In this document: positions 1-8,917 of the stretch, piece after piece | How positions within the stretch are numbered: the stretch's first letter is position 1 | Layout of the letters: the number at the start of each line of letters is the position of its first letter | From: JAAELZ01 sp965223465 | GTDB taxonomy: Bacteria > Pseudomonadota > Gammaproteobacteria > Arenicellales > Poriferihabitantaceae | NCBI GenBank assembly: GCA_965223465.1 | Contig: OZ245025.1 | Coordinates: 2,542,001 to 2,606,000 of the forward strand | Direction: 5' to 3' | Length of the DNA stretch: 64,000 nucleotides | The notes under the pieces: generated by a model | Seen by the model: the letters and a program-made list of their open reading frames with translations, nothing else | Database searches by the model: none | What the model was told of the DNA's origin: nothing | Program-made: the position numbers and the translations under genes

Positions 1-364
1 CTTCACCCAAGCGCGCAAGCAATGGTCCAAGGGCAAGTATGGAGGCGCGCATGGTTTTAACCATTTCATAGGGTGCTCTGCAACTAGTAAGCGAGCGCGC
101 CTGAACATTAATGGACAAATGCTCATTGAGCTCCAGTTCCACCCCCAATTTGCCAAGTAAGGCCATAGTTGTGGTGACATCCTGCAGGTGCGGAATATTA
201 TTAAGTTTGAGCGGAGCCTCGGTCAGCAAGGCGGAAAAAATGAGGGGCAAAGCAGCATTTTTTGCACCTGAAATTTTTACCGTCCCTGCTATTTTGCAGG
301 GGCCGTTGATAATGAGTTTGTCCAATGAACTAAGCCGTGAAAGAAACAACCGAACACTACACAT
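1..364 (-). CDS. murA: UDP-N-acetylglucosamine 1-carboxyvinyltransferase, N-terminal part
   Basis: MurA transfers enolpyruvate from PEP to UDP-GlcNAc, the first committed step of peptidoglycan synthesis in the cytoplasm. The leftward frame is cut off by the window edge and gives about 121 residues. It carries the family's ISGAKNAALP segment, whose Lys and Asn are catalytic or substrate-binding in characterised MurA, and a C-terminal APYEMVKTMRASI block. The ATG at 364 adds 13 residues before the usual MurA beginning. A TTG at 325, just before DKLIINGP, fits the family start better, but neither has a clear ribosome binding site. It is divergent from kdsD, with 135 bp between them. Confidence 0.93.
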   Translation of the reverse strand, partial: MCSVRLFLSRLSSLDKLIINGPCKIAGTVKISGAKNAALPLIFSALLTEAPLKLNNIPHLQDVTTTMALLGKLGVELELNEHLSINVQARSLTSCRAPYEMVKTMRASILALGPLLARLGE

Positions 365-499
365 CTGATGAGATGAAGTAAAGATTCAATCTCAGGTAAT
401 TGACGGTTTTATCGAGGCTTCACAATGGATGCAGACGGCTTAGGTCGGTATCTCCTTTTTGCTTTATAATCTCGGCTCAATCTGTTGAACGGATAAAGC

Positions 500-1480
500 A
501 TGACGTATATTTCTGATGGCCAACGCGTTTTCGATATAGAGATCGACGCCTTACAGGATGTACGCTCGCGTATTGATAACCAATTTTCATTGGCCTGTGA
601 ACTGATCAAGCAATGCGAAGGGCGTGTGGTGGTCATTGGTATGGGCAAATCAGGGCATATCGGGCATAAAATAGCCGCCTCGCTCGCCAGTACCGGCACA
701 CCTGCTTTCTTTGTTCATCCTGGTGAGGCCAGCCATGGGGATCTTGGAATGATAACTCCGCAAGATTTAATCATCGCGCTATCCAATTCGGGGGCGACAC
801 CGGAAGTGTTAACCATAGTCCCAATCGTAAAACGCATGGGGGTAAAGCTGGTGTCTATTACAGGTGACCCAGGCTCAGAGCTGGCGAAATCCGCTGACGC
901 GCACTTAGATGTCGGTGTTGCTCGCGAGGCCTGCCCGCATAACCTGGCCCCCACGGCCAGTACCACTGCCGCGCTGGCCATGGGAGACGCCCTAGTGGTC
1001 GCCGTATTGCAATCACGCGGGTTTTCCGTCGATGATTTTGCCCGCACTCATCCTGGCGGCAGGCTAGGTAAGCGTTTGTTGTTGTATGTTAGTGATATCA
1101 TGCATCAGGGTGAAGAAATCCCCCTAGTGCTGGAATCGGCCAGTTTTAAAGAGGTTTTACTTGAGATGACGGGTAAATCGCTTGGTATGACAGGTGTAGT
1201 TGATCAGCAAGGTCGGTTGGTAGGCATTATTACCGACGGCGATCTACGACGAACTTTAGGTCAAGCTTTTGACCCTGAACAAACGTTGGCCAAACAAATA
1301 ATGACACGCTCACCTTTTACAGTCCGCCCTGATACGTTGGCTGCGCAGGTGGTGAAATCCATGCGTGAACATGCCCTGCATGGCCCGCACGCGATTAACG
1401 CGGTATTCATTACCGATGAGGAAAATCGAGTACTGGGTGCCTTGAATACGCACGATTTGCTGCGCGCTGGCGTGGTGTAG
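500..1480 (+). CDS. kdsD: arabinose-5-phosphate isomerase (SIS + two CBS domains)
   Basis: Interconverts ribulose 5-phosphate and arabinose 5-phosphate, the first step of Kdo synthesis for lipopolysaccharide. The 326-residue length is normal for KdsD/KpsF. An N-terminal SIS domain shows GMGKSGHIGHKIAASL and the HPGEASHGDLGM block. Two CBS motifs follow from about residue 205 (VSDIMHQGEEIPLV and the later IMTRSPFTV). It is the first gene of a rightward run and its stop lies 16 bp before lptC, so kdsC, which usually sits between them, is not here. A KpsF paralogue for capsule is formally possible, but the lpt neighbours favour KdsD. Confidence 0.93.
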   Translation: MTYISDGQRVFDIEIDALQDVRSRIDNQFSLACELIKQCEGRVVVIGMGKSGHIGHKIAASLASTGTPAFFVHPGEASHGDLGMITPQDLIIALSNSGATPEVLTIVPIVKRMGVKLVSITGDPGSELAKSADAHLDVGVAREACPHNLAPTASTTAALAMGDALVVAVLQSRGFSVDDFARTHPGGRLGKRLLLYVSDIMHQGEEIPLVLESASFKEVLLEMTGKSLGMTGVVDQQGRLVGIITDGDLRRTLGQAFDPEQTLAKQIMTRSPFTVRPDTLAAQVVKSMREHALHGPHAINAVFITDEENRVLGALNTHDLLRAGVV

Positions 1481-1496
1481 TGGAATATCGCAGACC

Positions 1497-1946
1497 ATGA
1501 GTACAGTTTTTGATCGTCATAATGTGGTTATGTTTGCAGTGCTGACAATGTTAGTGGTGCTCACAATTTGGATGCAATTTTCATTGCTGGAAAAGCCCGC
1601 GACGGATGATGTAAAAGTGGAATCTAATGACCCGGATTACTATGTTGAGTACTTCACATCATTTGGTGTGGATCACGAGGGCAAACAATACCAGCTGGAA
1701 GCGGATCGATTGGTACATTATCCGCTCGACAATAAAGCCCTATTAGATCGGCCGCACTTGATCCAGACTTCTGAAGACGGTAACCCCACGCATATATATG
1801 CAGATTCAGGCTGGTTATTTGCCGATGGTGAGGAGATATTATTGACTGAAAATGTTAAAGTTATTCGAAGTAAAGGTAAGGCCTTAGGGGGTGCCGCCAC
1901 TACTAATCGAATGCGAATTAAATTAAAGCCTAGAGATAAACAATGA
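1497..1946 (+). CDS. lptC: LPS export ABC transporter periplasmic protein LptC
   Basis: LptC is the single-span inner-membrane subunit that receives lipopolysaccharide from LptB2FG and passes it to LptA. The 149-residue protein has one N-terminal hydrophobic segment (about residues 10-28), followed by a periplasmic beta-jellyroll-like sequence with YYVEYFTSFGVDHEGKQYQLEADRLVHY, typical of the family when read in parts. Its stop overlaps the lptA start as ATGA, which implies translational coupling. No strong ribosome binding site precedes its ATG, so it may depend on readthrough from kdsD translation. Confidence 0.88.
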   Translation: MSTVFDRHNVVMFAVLTMLVVLTIWMQFSLLEKPATDDVKVESNDPDYYVEYFTSFGVDHEGKQYQLEADRLVHYPLDNKALLDRPHLIQTSEDGNPTHIYADSGWLFADGEEILLTENVKVIRSKGKALGGAATTNRMRIKLKPRDKQ

Positions 1947-2527
1947 AAAAGCGGTTATTGCTTGTTGTAAGTGTCGTGATGGCTGCCTGTCTGGTTTACC
2001 CAGCAGCTGCCCTGAAAACTGACCGGAACCAACCGGCGACCCTGGATGCAGACGAGTTTGATTTGGATTTTCAAACCGGTGTGCGGACTTATCGTGGAAA
2101 TGTCATTTACCAGCAAGGCACAATTCGTTTATATGCAGATGAACTGGTGGCTTATATTAAAGACGATAAATTGGAACGTGCTGTGGCACGAGGTAACCCA
2201 GCAAAATTTAGCCAGCGACCCGATGATAGTGAGACAGACGTGGTAGGGGTAGCCTTGCGTATTGAGCTCGACGATGTCAAGCAAATCGTGATTTTACAGG
2301 ATCGCGCTAAAGTCACCCAGGATGCAAATACCATTACAGGCAAACGTATTGAATACGATATGGTAAAAGAAAAAGTAAAAGTACGTAGTGGTAAGCAAGC
2401 TGGCCCGACCGCAGCGAAATCAAACCCAGAAGGTCAACCAGAAGATAGCACAAAACAGGAAGCAGGTGAGCCAGTAGAGCCAACTGCTACGAGCCGGCCT
2501 CGTTTGATTATTAAGCCACGTAACTAA
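1943..2527 (+). CDS. lptA: LPS transport periplasmic protein LptA
   Basis: LptA forms the periplasmic bridge that carries lipopolysaccharide from LptC to LptD/E. The 194-residue product starts with a signal peptide (about residues 1-23, ending in an Ala-rich stretch). The OstA/LptA domain contains LDADEFDLDFQTGVRTYRGN and a VTQDANTITGKRIEYDM strand. The C-terminal 45 residues are a low-complexity Pro/Glu/Thr tail that is longer than in E. coli LptA. The start overlaps the lptC stop by 4 bp and lptB follows after 20 bp. Confidence 0.9.
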   Translation: MKKRLLLVVSVVMAACLVYPAAALKTDRNQPATLDADEFDLDFQTGVRTYRGNVIYQQGTIRLYADELVAYIKDDKLERAVARGNPAKFSQRPDDSETDVVGVALRIELDDVKQIVILQDRAKVTQDANTITGKRIEYDMVKEKVKVRSGKQAGPTAAKSNPEGQPEDSTKQEAGEPVEPTATSRPRLIIKPRN

Positions 2528-2547
2528 AGGGAAACTCGTAACTGATA

Positions 2548-3321
2548 ATGGATGCGGATACGACCACGCATGTAAAGACTCGACCTGCCTTAAGTGGCAA
2601 TACGCTGTTGGGCAAAGACTTGGTTAAGGTTATTAAAGGTAAAACCATTGTTGATCAGGTGACAGTTGAGGTCTCGAGTGGCGAAGTCGTTGGTCTGCTC
2701 GGCCCAAATGGTGCCGGCAAGACCACCAGCTTTAATATGATGATTGGGTTGATCCGTATTAATGGTGGTGAGGTTTACTACAACAATCAGCCAATCGGTA
2801 ATTTGGCCATGCACGAGCGCGCGCGCATGGGCATTGGCTATTTACCGCAGGAGCCTTCGATTTTCAGACGGCTTAGCGTAGAAGAGAACATTCTCGCTGT
2901 ATTAGAAGCCACTGGACGGGGTAATCCGCAAACACGCGAGAAGTTTGCGATGGCTATGATGAAGGAGTTTGGGGTGGACCACAAACAACATGCAATGGGT
3001 GTTACGCTTTCAGGGGGTGAGAGGCGCCGTGTGGAAATAGCACGGGCGGTATCACTAGAACCATCTTTTATCTTGCTAGACGAACCCTTTGCCGGGATTG
3101 ACCCGCTCTCGGTCAAAGATATTCAGCGGGTGATCAATTTGTTGCAAAAACGCGGTATTGGCGTGTTAATTACCGATCACAATGTGCGTGAAACTCTAGG
3201 AATTTGTAACCGTGCGTATATTTTAACCGAAGGTAAAGTACTGGTTGGTGGCACCCCTGCGGAAATATTGGCGGACAAAAGCGCCCGCACCGCCTATCTC
3301 GGTGACGATTTTAATTTGTGA
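2548..3321 (+). CDS. lptB: LPS export ABC transporter ATPase LptB
   Basis: Cytoplasmic ATPase that powers lipopolysaccharide extraction by LptB2FG. The 257 residues contain Walker A GPNGAGKTT, the Q-loop YLPQEPSIFRRLSVEEN, the signature LSGGERRRVEIARA, Walker B FILLDEPFAGIDP and the switch His in ITDHNVRETL, all in the LptB-specific sequence context. About 15 residues precede the usual family start, as an N-terminal extension. It is the last gene of the kdsD-lptCAB string. rpoN, which commonly follows lptB, is absent. Confidence 0.95.
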   Translation: MDADTTTHVKTRPALSGNTLLGKDLVKVIKGKTIVDQVTVEVSSGEVVGLLGPNGAGKTTSFNMMIGLIRINGGEVYYNNQPIGNLAMHERARMGIGYLPQEPSIFRRLSVEENILAVLEATGRGNPQTREKFAMAMMKEFGVDHKQHAMGVTLSGGERRRVEIARAVSLEPSFILLDEPFAGIDPLSVKDIQRVINLLQKRGIGVLITDHNVRETLGICNRAYILTEGKVLVGGTPAEILADKSARTAYLGDDFNL

Positions 3322-3671
3322 GTGCTGTGCTGGTGATTCTGGAATTTATTAAGGGCAATATTTGAATTTAACCACCATCGGTGGTATAAAATGGTAAGCA
3401 TGAAGTTCAATAATAAAGCAGTGGCGCATGGAGCATAGCCTTCTAACCACCAATCATAAACTTTCCTCACAAACGTCGCCGCAAAATTATGCGGCTAAAA
3501 TACCACAGATCAGGGTTCAGAGAAAAAACCATAACACGATCAACTATTTGAGCATCCTGATCACGTTCTACCCTGTACCACAATACGCTATATTTTCATG
3601 TCTTCGCAACACGAAGGCTTTGTTAAACCTATGGCGTCTATTAGGCGCCACATCCTTTAAAGGAGAAACCT
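3322..3671 (+). other. intergenic region lptB-hpf (no supported gene)
   Basis: These 350 bases lie where rpoN is often found. I see a short inverted repeat ACCACC/GGTGGT at 3371-3385, which may weakly terminate the lpt transcript, and a hairpin TGGCG/CGCCA about 10 bases before the hpf ribosome binding site (AAAGGAG). An 86-codon open frame crosses the region but has no recognisable domain, and I do not call it. Confidence 0.5.
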
Positions 3672-3995
3672 ATGCAAATAACAATTAGCGGACAGCACCT
3701 GGACATCACTGATGCATTAAGGTCACATGTTAATGAAAAAATGGAAAAAATAATTCGTCACTTTGACCATGTCACCAATGCGCAAGTCGTCCTTCATATT
3801 GAAAAGGGGAAAAGTATTGCAGAAGCTAATGTTCATACCAAGGGCGCATCCATACATTCGACGGGTAAAGCAGACGATATGTATGCAGCAATTGACTTAA
3901 TGGCCGCAAAACTGGATAGGCAGGTTCTTAAACACAAGGCCAAACTTACCGATCATCACCAGTCTGAAGGTGGGATAAAGCATGCGGTAGGGTAA
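3672..3995 (+). CDS. hpf: ribosome hibernation promoting factor
   Basis: HPF binds the 30S decoding centre and promotes 100S ribosome dimers in stationary phase. The 107-residue protein is the short, single-domain type, slightly longer than E. coli HPF (95 residues). It begins MQITISGQHLDITDALRSHV and has the ribosome-binding HTKGASIHSTGKADDMYAAID region. A good ribosome binding site (AAAGGAG) lies 8 bases before the ATG. In many relatives hpf sits between rpoN and ptsN. Here both flanking genes are missing and rapZ follows after a terminator. Confidence 0.93.
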   Translation: MQITISGQHLDITDALRSHVNEKMEKIIRHFDHVTNAQVVLHIEKGKSIAEANVHTKGASIHSTGKADDMYAAIDLMAAKLDRQVLKHKAKLTDHHQSEGGIKHAVG

Positions 3996-4063
3996 TACAC
4001 CGGATCAAGAATCAGCCCAAATTACTCGAGGCTGAAACCGAATGTGGTCGCAAACCCCCAATT

Positions 4064-4097
4064 AAGGCAAGTCGAATGACTTGCCTTATTATTATTT
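4064..4097 (+). terminator. rho-independent terminator after hpf
   Basis: A perfect 10-bp stem, AAGGCAAGTC (4064-4073) and GACTTGCCTT (4078-4087), encloses a GAAT loop and is followed by ATTATTATTT. It lies 69 bases after the hpf stop and 19 bases before the rapZ ATG, so it probably limits hpf readthrough into rapZ. Confidence 0.8.
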
Positions 4098-4115
4098 GGA
4101 CTTTATAAACAAGGG

Positions 4116-4973
4116 ATGCCAGAGAATCAGCAGAAAATTATCGTGATAAGTGGTCTTTCTGGCGCTGGAAAAAGTGTCGCCCTGCAATCACTAGAAGATA
4201 TAGGGTATTACTGTATAGACAATATGCCATTGACCTTGTTGCCAGAATTTGTGCGTCAACTTGATAAGGACGCGCAAAGTAAGCGTGCCGCTGTCAGCAT
4301 TGATTCGCGTAATATGGATTTTCTCAAAGCATTGCAACAGTCAAATGGTGAAGCAAATTTGCTGGATGAGGTGGATCAGTTGGTTTTTATTGAGGCCTCC
4401 GCCGATACCTTACTCCGGCGTTATAGTGAAACCCGTCGTAAGCACCCTTTATCAGATGTGAAAACCAATTTGATACAGAGTATTGAAAAAGAAATCGAAT
4501 TGTTATCGACGCTACGTGAAAACGCGGATCATATCATTGATACCAGCAGCCTAACACCGCATGAGTTACGCGATAAAATTCGGCATTTGACGGGTAAATC
4601 TCATCAGGGCGTGATGTTGTCAATTGAGTCCTTCGGCTTTAAGCACGGACCGCCACAACATGCCGACTATATTTTTGATGTGCGTTGTTTGCCAAATCCT
4701 TATTGGAATGAAGCGATTCGTCACTTAAGCGGGATGGATCAAGAAGTGGTAAAATTTCTACAAGACAAGCCGGAAGTAGCGCAAATGTGTAAAGATATTT
4801 CCGTATTTGTTAGCAAATGGTTGCCTGCGTTTAGGGCTGATAATCGCAGCTACTTAACCCTGGCAATTGGCTGTACCGGCGGCCGGCATCGTTCAGTATA
4901 TATTGCAAATAGTCTGGCGAAACGGTTTAAACAAACAATGTCCAGTGTACAGGTACAGCATCGAGACTTATAA
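4116..4973 (+). CDS. rapZ: RNase adapter protein RapZ (nucleotide-binding)
   Basis: In enterobacteria RapZ senses glucosamine 6-phosphate and hands small RNAs to RNase E. The 285-residue protein has an N-terminal P-loop domain, with Walker A GLSGAGKSVAL near residue 12 and DIGYYCIDNMPLTLL after it. The C-terminal domain has the FDVRCLPNP and IGCTGGRHRSVY motifs that define the family. It starts at ATG 4116 without a strong ribosome binding site (AAGGGATG). Whether GlmS control exists in this organism cannot be told from here. Confidence 0.95.
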   Translation: MPENQQKIIVISGLSGAGKSVALQSLEDIGYYCIDNMPLTLLPEFVRQLDKDAQSKRAAVSIDSRNMDFLKALQQSNGEANLLDEVDQLVFIEASADTLLRRYSETRRKHPLSDVKTNLIQSIEKEIELLSTLRENADHIIDTSSLTPHELRDKIRHLTGKSHQGVMLSIESFGFKHGPPQHADYIFDVRCLPNPYWNEAIRHLSGMDQEVVKFLQDKPEVAQMCKDISVFVSKWLPAFRADNRSYLTLAIGCTGGRHRSVYIANSLAKRFKQTMSSVQVQHRDL

Positions 4974-5113
4974 TGGCTAGCCAAGCCAGAAAGTAACAGT
5001 ATTTTTTTCAAGTAAGAACAGATTGGCTAAAGCAAATTAACATAATTACTGTTCTGCTTAATCAGTAGGTGGTGACGATAGGCGCCACTACAATTGTTTC
5101 GGAGGATAGTGAT

Positions 5114-5956
5114 TTGTTGATACACGATATACAAGTTAGGCAAAGTACCCGTAAATCTATTTTATTGCGCAACGTATTCGCGTTGTATCTCGTCTATACG
5201 CTGCCTGCCTTGGCTATGTCGCCAGCAGAAATGGCGATGGAAGAATACGATAAAGCGCTCGCGCTTACGCCTAATCTTGATAATGGGCGTGTGCTCTATG
5301 AAAAATGCGCAGTTTGTCATGATCCCGAGGGCTGGGGTAGGGCGAGCGGTAACTATCCACAAATAGCCGGCCAGTTGCCTAATGTAATTATCAAGCAATT
5401 AGCAGACATTCGTGCGGGTAACCGGGGTAATCCAATGATGTATCCTTTTGCATCTGGTCGCGTTCTGAAATCAGCGCAGGATATCGCTGATGTTGCAGCC
5501 TATGTTAGCCAGCTGCCGATGACGCGCGAAAATGGTACAGGTTCGCAAAGTCGCGCTGAGCGTGGCCAGCCCATTTATCAGGAATACTGTGAAGAGTGCC
5601 ATGGGGCACAAGGCGAGGGCGATAATGATGAGCATATCCCACTTATTCAGGGCCAGCATTATCAATATCTTATTCGCCAGTTTAACTGGATACGCATCGG
5701 TAGACGGACCAATGCAGACGAAGAGATGGTTGAGCAAATAGAGAATTTTCATGCCGGTGAAATGTATGATGTACTAAGCTACGTTTCGCGGTTACAACCT
5801 CCCGAGAGTAAGCTTGCGCAGGACGGCTGGTTTAACGACGATTTTCCGAAGTACTCGCGCGATATCGAAGACCGTCATCGCAGCACAACGCTAAAGCTAT
5901 CGCCGAAACAAGAAGAAAAAGATGCCAGTGCGTTTGAACGTAATGCACAGGATTAA
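5114..5956 (+). CDS. diheme c-type cytochrome (cytochrome c4-like)
   Basis: Probable exported electron carrier with two class-I cytochrome c domains. The frame is open from 5069, but GGAGG at 5101-5105 lies 8 bases before TTG 5114, which I take as the start. The result is about 280 residues with a signal peptide ending near ALAMS. CAVCH and CEECH bind the two haems, and the distal Met candidates lie in NPMMYPFASGR and the GEMYDVLSY segment. The protein ends in a charged tail of about 45 residues. The c4 assignment rests on the two-domain layout. The substrate or partner is unknown, though sulfide-oxidation genes lie nearby on the other strand. Confidence 0.8.
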   Translation: MLIHDIQVRQSTRKSILLRNVFALYLVYTLPALAMSPAEMAMEEYDKALALTPNLDNGRVLYEKCAVCHDPEGWGRASGNYPQIAGQLPNVIIKQLADIRAGNRGNPMMYPFASGRVLKSAQDIADVAAYVSQLPMTRENGTGSQSRAERGQPIYQEYCEECHGAQGEGDNDEHIPLIQGQHYQYLIRQFNWIRIGRRTNADEEMVEQIENFHAGEMYDVLSYVSRLQPPESKLAQDGWFNDDFPKYSRDIEDRHRSTTLKLSPKQEEKDASAFERNAQD

Positions 5957-6068
5957 ACGCTCAGATGGAAATTAGCAGGTTTTTTAGATTAGAAATAAAT
6001 CCAGTTCGATCAACTTAAAACGAACCTTGGCTAAAGGCGAAATAAAGTCGCAAAATTTGCGTCACAGC

Positions 6069-6905
6069 TTATTTAAATAACGCTGCCATGTCAGCGTTAC
6101 CACTATTCAAGGCCATTTCCCTTACGGATGTGCCCTCTGCATCCCGTTGATTAGGATCAGCACCGTATTCAATTAGCAGCTTAACCAGAGGTACTGAACC
6201 ATTCGACACGGCCTCCATTAATGCTGTAATACCGTCGTTATCACGAATATCGACTTCGGCACCTTGTTCTAGCAAGACTTTCGCGAGTTCAACTTTTTCT
6301 TCTGCCGTCGCCAGTATTAATGCGGTTGCACCATCTCGATCACGAAAATTGATATTCGCACCATACTCCACCAGGCGCGGGATGACGTTGGCATAACCCG
6401 CATCCACGGCCATGATTAATGAAGTACGATTATGCTGATCAATGGCATTTGGGTCAGCGCCTTTAAACAAAAGTTGTTCCACAATATCAGCGAGGCCGTA
6501 TTGTGAGGCGATCATCAGTGCATTCCAACCTGATCGGGTACGATTTTCCAAACCGGAGCCTCTTTCAAGCAGCATGGCCATAATCCCACTGTGTCCATTT
6601 TCTGCAGCGAAAGTAAGCGCAGTACAGCCCGCGACCGTAATTTTATTTACGTCTGCTCCTCGATTGAGTAGCAGTGTTACGGTTTCAAAATTATCCCCTT
6701 CAACCGCCATCATCAGTGCAGTTTTGCCAAATTGATTGGCATCATCAACTGCTACTTTACCCTCATCTAGTAGTCGCGTGATGGTTTCGTCATCGCCGAT
6801 CATGGCGGACAATCGAAATTCTTTACCAGGGTCTTCTTCTGCCGCCAAAATCGGGGCGAAACCAAGGGCCAGCAACAAAGCTGCGCGCATTAGAAACTTA
6901 TTCAT
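6069..6905 (-). CDS. exported ankyrin-repeat protein
   Basis: The 278-residue product has a signal peptide (MNKFLMRAALLLALGFAPILA, read in parts), so it is probably periplasmic. Seven or so 33-residue ankyrin repeats follow, each with the typical G-TALMxAxxxG and VxxLLxxGAD pattern (for example ETVTLLLNRGADVNKI and KLLIEYGADPNQRD). Ankyrin repeats mediate protein binding and no catalytic motif is seen. It lies 29 bases downstream of the NapC/NirT-like gene on the same strand, so co-transcription and a partnership with the cytochromes are plausible but unproven. Confidence 0.85.
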   Translation of the reverse strand: MNKFLMRAALLLALGFAPILAAEEDPGKEFRLSAMIGDDETITRLLDEGKVAVDDANQFGKTALMMAVEGDNFETVTLLLNRGADVNKITVAGCTALTFAAENGHSGIMAMLLERGSGLENRTRSGWNALMIASQYGLADIVEQLLFKGADPNAIDQHNRTSLIMAVDAGYANVIPRLVEYGANINFRDRDGATALILATAEEKVELAKVLLEQGAEVDIRDNDGITALMEAVSNGSVPLVKLLIEYGADPNQRDAEGTSVREMALNSGNADMAALFK

Positions 6906-6934
6906 TTGATAATCAGATTACGTTTGGTCCAATT

Positions 6935-7498
6935 TTAACTCTCTTTTGCCGCAGTTTCCTCTTCTTCCTCTTCTTCTGGCTCATCCGGTTCTTCGTGTGC
7001 GACACCTTTGTGGCAATCGATGCAGGTTTTGCCTTCATCTTGAGCACGGCCATGACGTTTACGAGCAGAGCGATCCTGTTCACTCAAATCCATTTGATCC
7101 CACTCATGACAGCTGCGGCAGGTTACGGAATCCGATTTTTTCATTTTAGCCCATACGCGGTTTGCCATATCCCAACGATGAGCCTCGTATTTCTCGGGTG
7201 TATCAATGGTGCCGAGCACTTCGTGTAGAACATCTTTGTAGGCCAGAATTTTGGCTTTCATTTTCGGAAAAAACGCCTTGGGAACGTGACAATCCGCGCA
7301 TGTCGCACGCACGCCTGACGCGTTTTTATAATGCAGAGACTCCTCTTTGTACTCATTAAAGGGGATTTGCATTGTATGGCAAGAGGTACAAAACGACATT
7401 TCATTGGTGAAACCCAGGCCGACATTAAAAGCAACCGTGGCAAATATTCCAGCGATGAATATTGCAGCGATAGAAAAAATAGAACGTTTATAGGGCAT
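6935..7498 (-). CDS. NapC/NirT-family tetraheme c-type cytochrome
   Basis: Membrane-anchored quinol-linked electron carrier. The 187 residues start with one N-terminal membrane anchor (about residues 8-29). Four haem-binding motifs follow, CTSCH, CADCH, CRSCH and CIDCH, as in the NapC/NirT family. The C-terminus is a strongly acidic tail (EPDEPEEEEEEE). Family members pass electrons from quinol to periplasmic reductases or receive them from oxidases; no reductase gene is beside it. The ankyrin protein follows closely, and fccAB lies upstream behind a terminator. Confidence 0.88.
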   Translation of the reverse strand: MPYKRSIFSIAAIFIAGIFATVAFNVGLGFTNEMSFCTSCHTMQIPFNEYKEESLHYKNASGVRATCADCHVPKAFFPKMKAKILAYKDVLHEVLGTIDTPEKYEAHRWDMANRVWAKMKKSDSVTCRSCHEWDQMDLSEQDRSARKRHGRAQDEGKTCIDCHKGVAHEEPDEPEEEEEEETAAKES

Positions 7499-7552
7499 GT
7501 GCGTTCCTCCGCATCCTTATTGTTAGTTAAGCTATTATTATCTGGATAATTG

Positions 7553-7586
7553 AAATACAAAAGGCGCCTCTAACTGGGCGCCTTTT
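7553..7586 (-). terminator. rho-independent terminator after fccB
   Basis: A perfect 10-bp stem AAAAGGCGCC / GGCGCCTTTT (7559-7568 with 7577-7586) has an 8-base loop. On the minus strand it is followed by TTTTGTATTT. It begins 21 bases after the fccB stop, separating fccAB from the NapC-like gene. Confidence 0.85.
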
Positions 7587-7607
7587 GCTTGCTTGGATCA
7601 AGTGATA

Positions 7608-8903
7608 TTAGCCAAAAACATCAGCGGTGATATTTTTAAACCAGGAATGCGCGTATTGTACTTCGCGTTCACGGAATTCTGCGTTGAACTCAGCCGGGGT
7701 TAAACCACCTGAGCCCTCGACTTTACCGATCTTTCCATCTTTGTAGTTATACACCATTGCGACAGATATTCCGTCGCCTGGCGCGATTACGCTGTAGCAC
7801 GTATTTACGTAAGATGGCTGTGGTGCTTCATTGCCACCGAGCATCGCAACAATCGCTGCTGCACATACTTTTGCCTCGGAGTTAGCTGCATAACCAGATT
7901 TTGGTAGTGGAGCTGCGATGGCTGCATCACCAATGACGTGGATGTTTTTGTGCATGGTTGATTCAAACGTCTTACCCTCAATTGGGCACCAGCCTTTCTC
8001 ATTGGTCAGGCCTGCGGTAAATGCAATTTCTCCGGCCTTTTGTGCGGGAATGATATTCACCACATCACCTTTAAAGTCTTCGACTGCCGCTGAGAGTGTA
8101 TTGGTGGCAGCATCAAACGCTTCAACAGTTCCACCTTCAGCGCCACTGACCCACTCGATCATGCTGTTATCGGTTCCAAAGCCGTAATGACGCGTCCAGC
8201 CGTCCCTAAACAAGCCGAATTTTGAAAACTTATCCTTAGGGTCAAGAATCAAAACCTTTGATTTAGGTTTGTTGGCCTTTAGATAGCTGGCGATCTGAGA
8301 AGCACGCTCGTAAGGCCCAGGTGGGCAACGGAAAGGGTTAGGTGGAGGTGCAATAATGACTGTACCGCCATCATCCATCGCTTCGAGCTGGCTTCTTAAC
8401 AGGGCAGTTTGTGGCCCTGCCTTCCAGGCGTGGGGGACTTTTTCAGCGACCTCTTTGTCATAGCCCTCAATGGTCTCCCACTTGAAATCTACACCAGGCG
8501 AAACCACACATCGATCATAGTTAAAACTCTGCCCGCCTGCCGTCATGACCGCACGTTTGTCTGCATCAATACCGGTGACCATATCTTGTACTACGTTTAC
8601 GCCATGGCCTTTTAAACCATCGTAGGTAAAGCGAATGGAATCGATTGAACGTTCGCCGCTTAACACCTCGTTACTCATAAAACAGGTATGGTAATCTGCA
8701 TTAGGCTCGATCAATGTGACTTCGATAGACGAATCCATCATACGCAGATACTTGGCCGCAGTCGCGCCGCCGATACCACCTCCGACAACCACTACTTTTT
8801 TGGTCCCTTGCGCGATCGCGAAAGAACCCAGGCCCACGGAAGTGCTGGCAACAACTGCTGCACCGCTATATTGTAAGAATTTTCTTCGATTAATTGAATT
8901 CAT
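7608..8903 (-). CDS. fccB: sulfide dehydrogenase flavoprotein subunit (flavocytochrome c)
   Basis: FAD subunit of flavocytochrome c sulfide dehydrogenase, which oxidises sulfide to sulfur in the periplasm. GAGGAG lies 7 bases before ATG 8903, so this start is preferred over an upstream GTG; it gives 431 residues. A Tat signal (NRRKFLQYSGAAVVA) precedes the FAD-binding VVVVGGGIGGATAAKYL. YHTCFMSNEV holds the Cys that in Allochromatium FccB carries the flavin covalently, and PFRCPPGPYERA and VIGDAAIAAPLPKSGY are family hallmarks. The fccA gene is 14 bases upstream in the same operon. A related sulfide:quinone reductase is less likely because of the cytochrome partner. Confidence 0.93.
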   Translation of the reverse strand: MNSINRRKFLQYSGAAVVASTSVGLGSFAIAQGTKKVVVVGGGIGGATAAKYLRMMDSSIEVTLIEPNADYHTCFMSNEVLSGERSIDSIRFTYDGLKGHGVNVVQDMVTGIDADKRAVMTAGGQSFNYDRCVVSPGVDFKWETIEGYDKEVAEKVPHAWKAGPQTALLRSQLEAMDDGGTVIIAPPPNPFRCPPGPYERASQIASYLKANKPKSKVLILDPKDKFSKFGLFRDGWTRHYGFGTDNSMIEWVSGAEGGTVEAFDAATNTLSAAVEDFKGDVVNIIPAQKAGEIAFTAGLTNEKGWCPIEGKTFESTMHKNIHVIGDAAIAAPLPKSGYAANSEAKVCAAAIVAMLGGNEAPQPSYVNTCYSVIAPGDGISVAMVYNYKDGKIGKVEGSGGLTPAEFNAEFREREVQYAHSWFKNITADVFG

Positions 8904-8917
8904 GGATGATCTCCTCA

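Noticed and set aside
3428..3688. 86-codon open frame between lptB and hpf
   Set aside because: No domain, runs into the hpf start with a different frame, no ribosome binding site; its composition looks like translated non-coding DNA.
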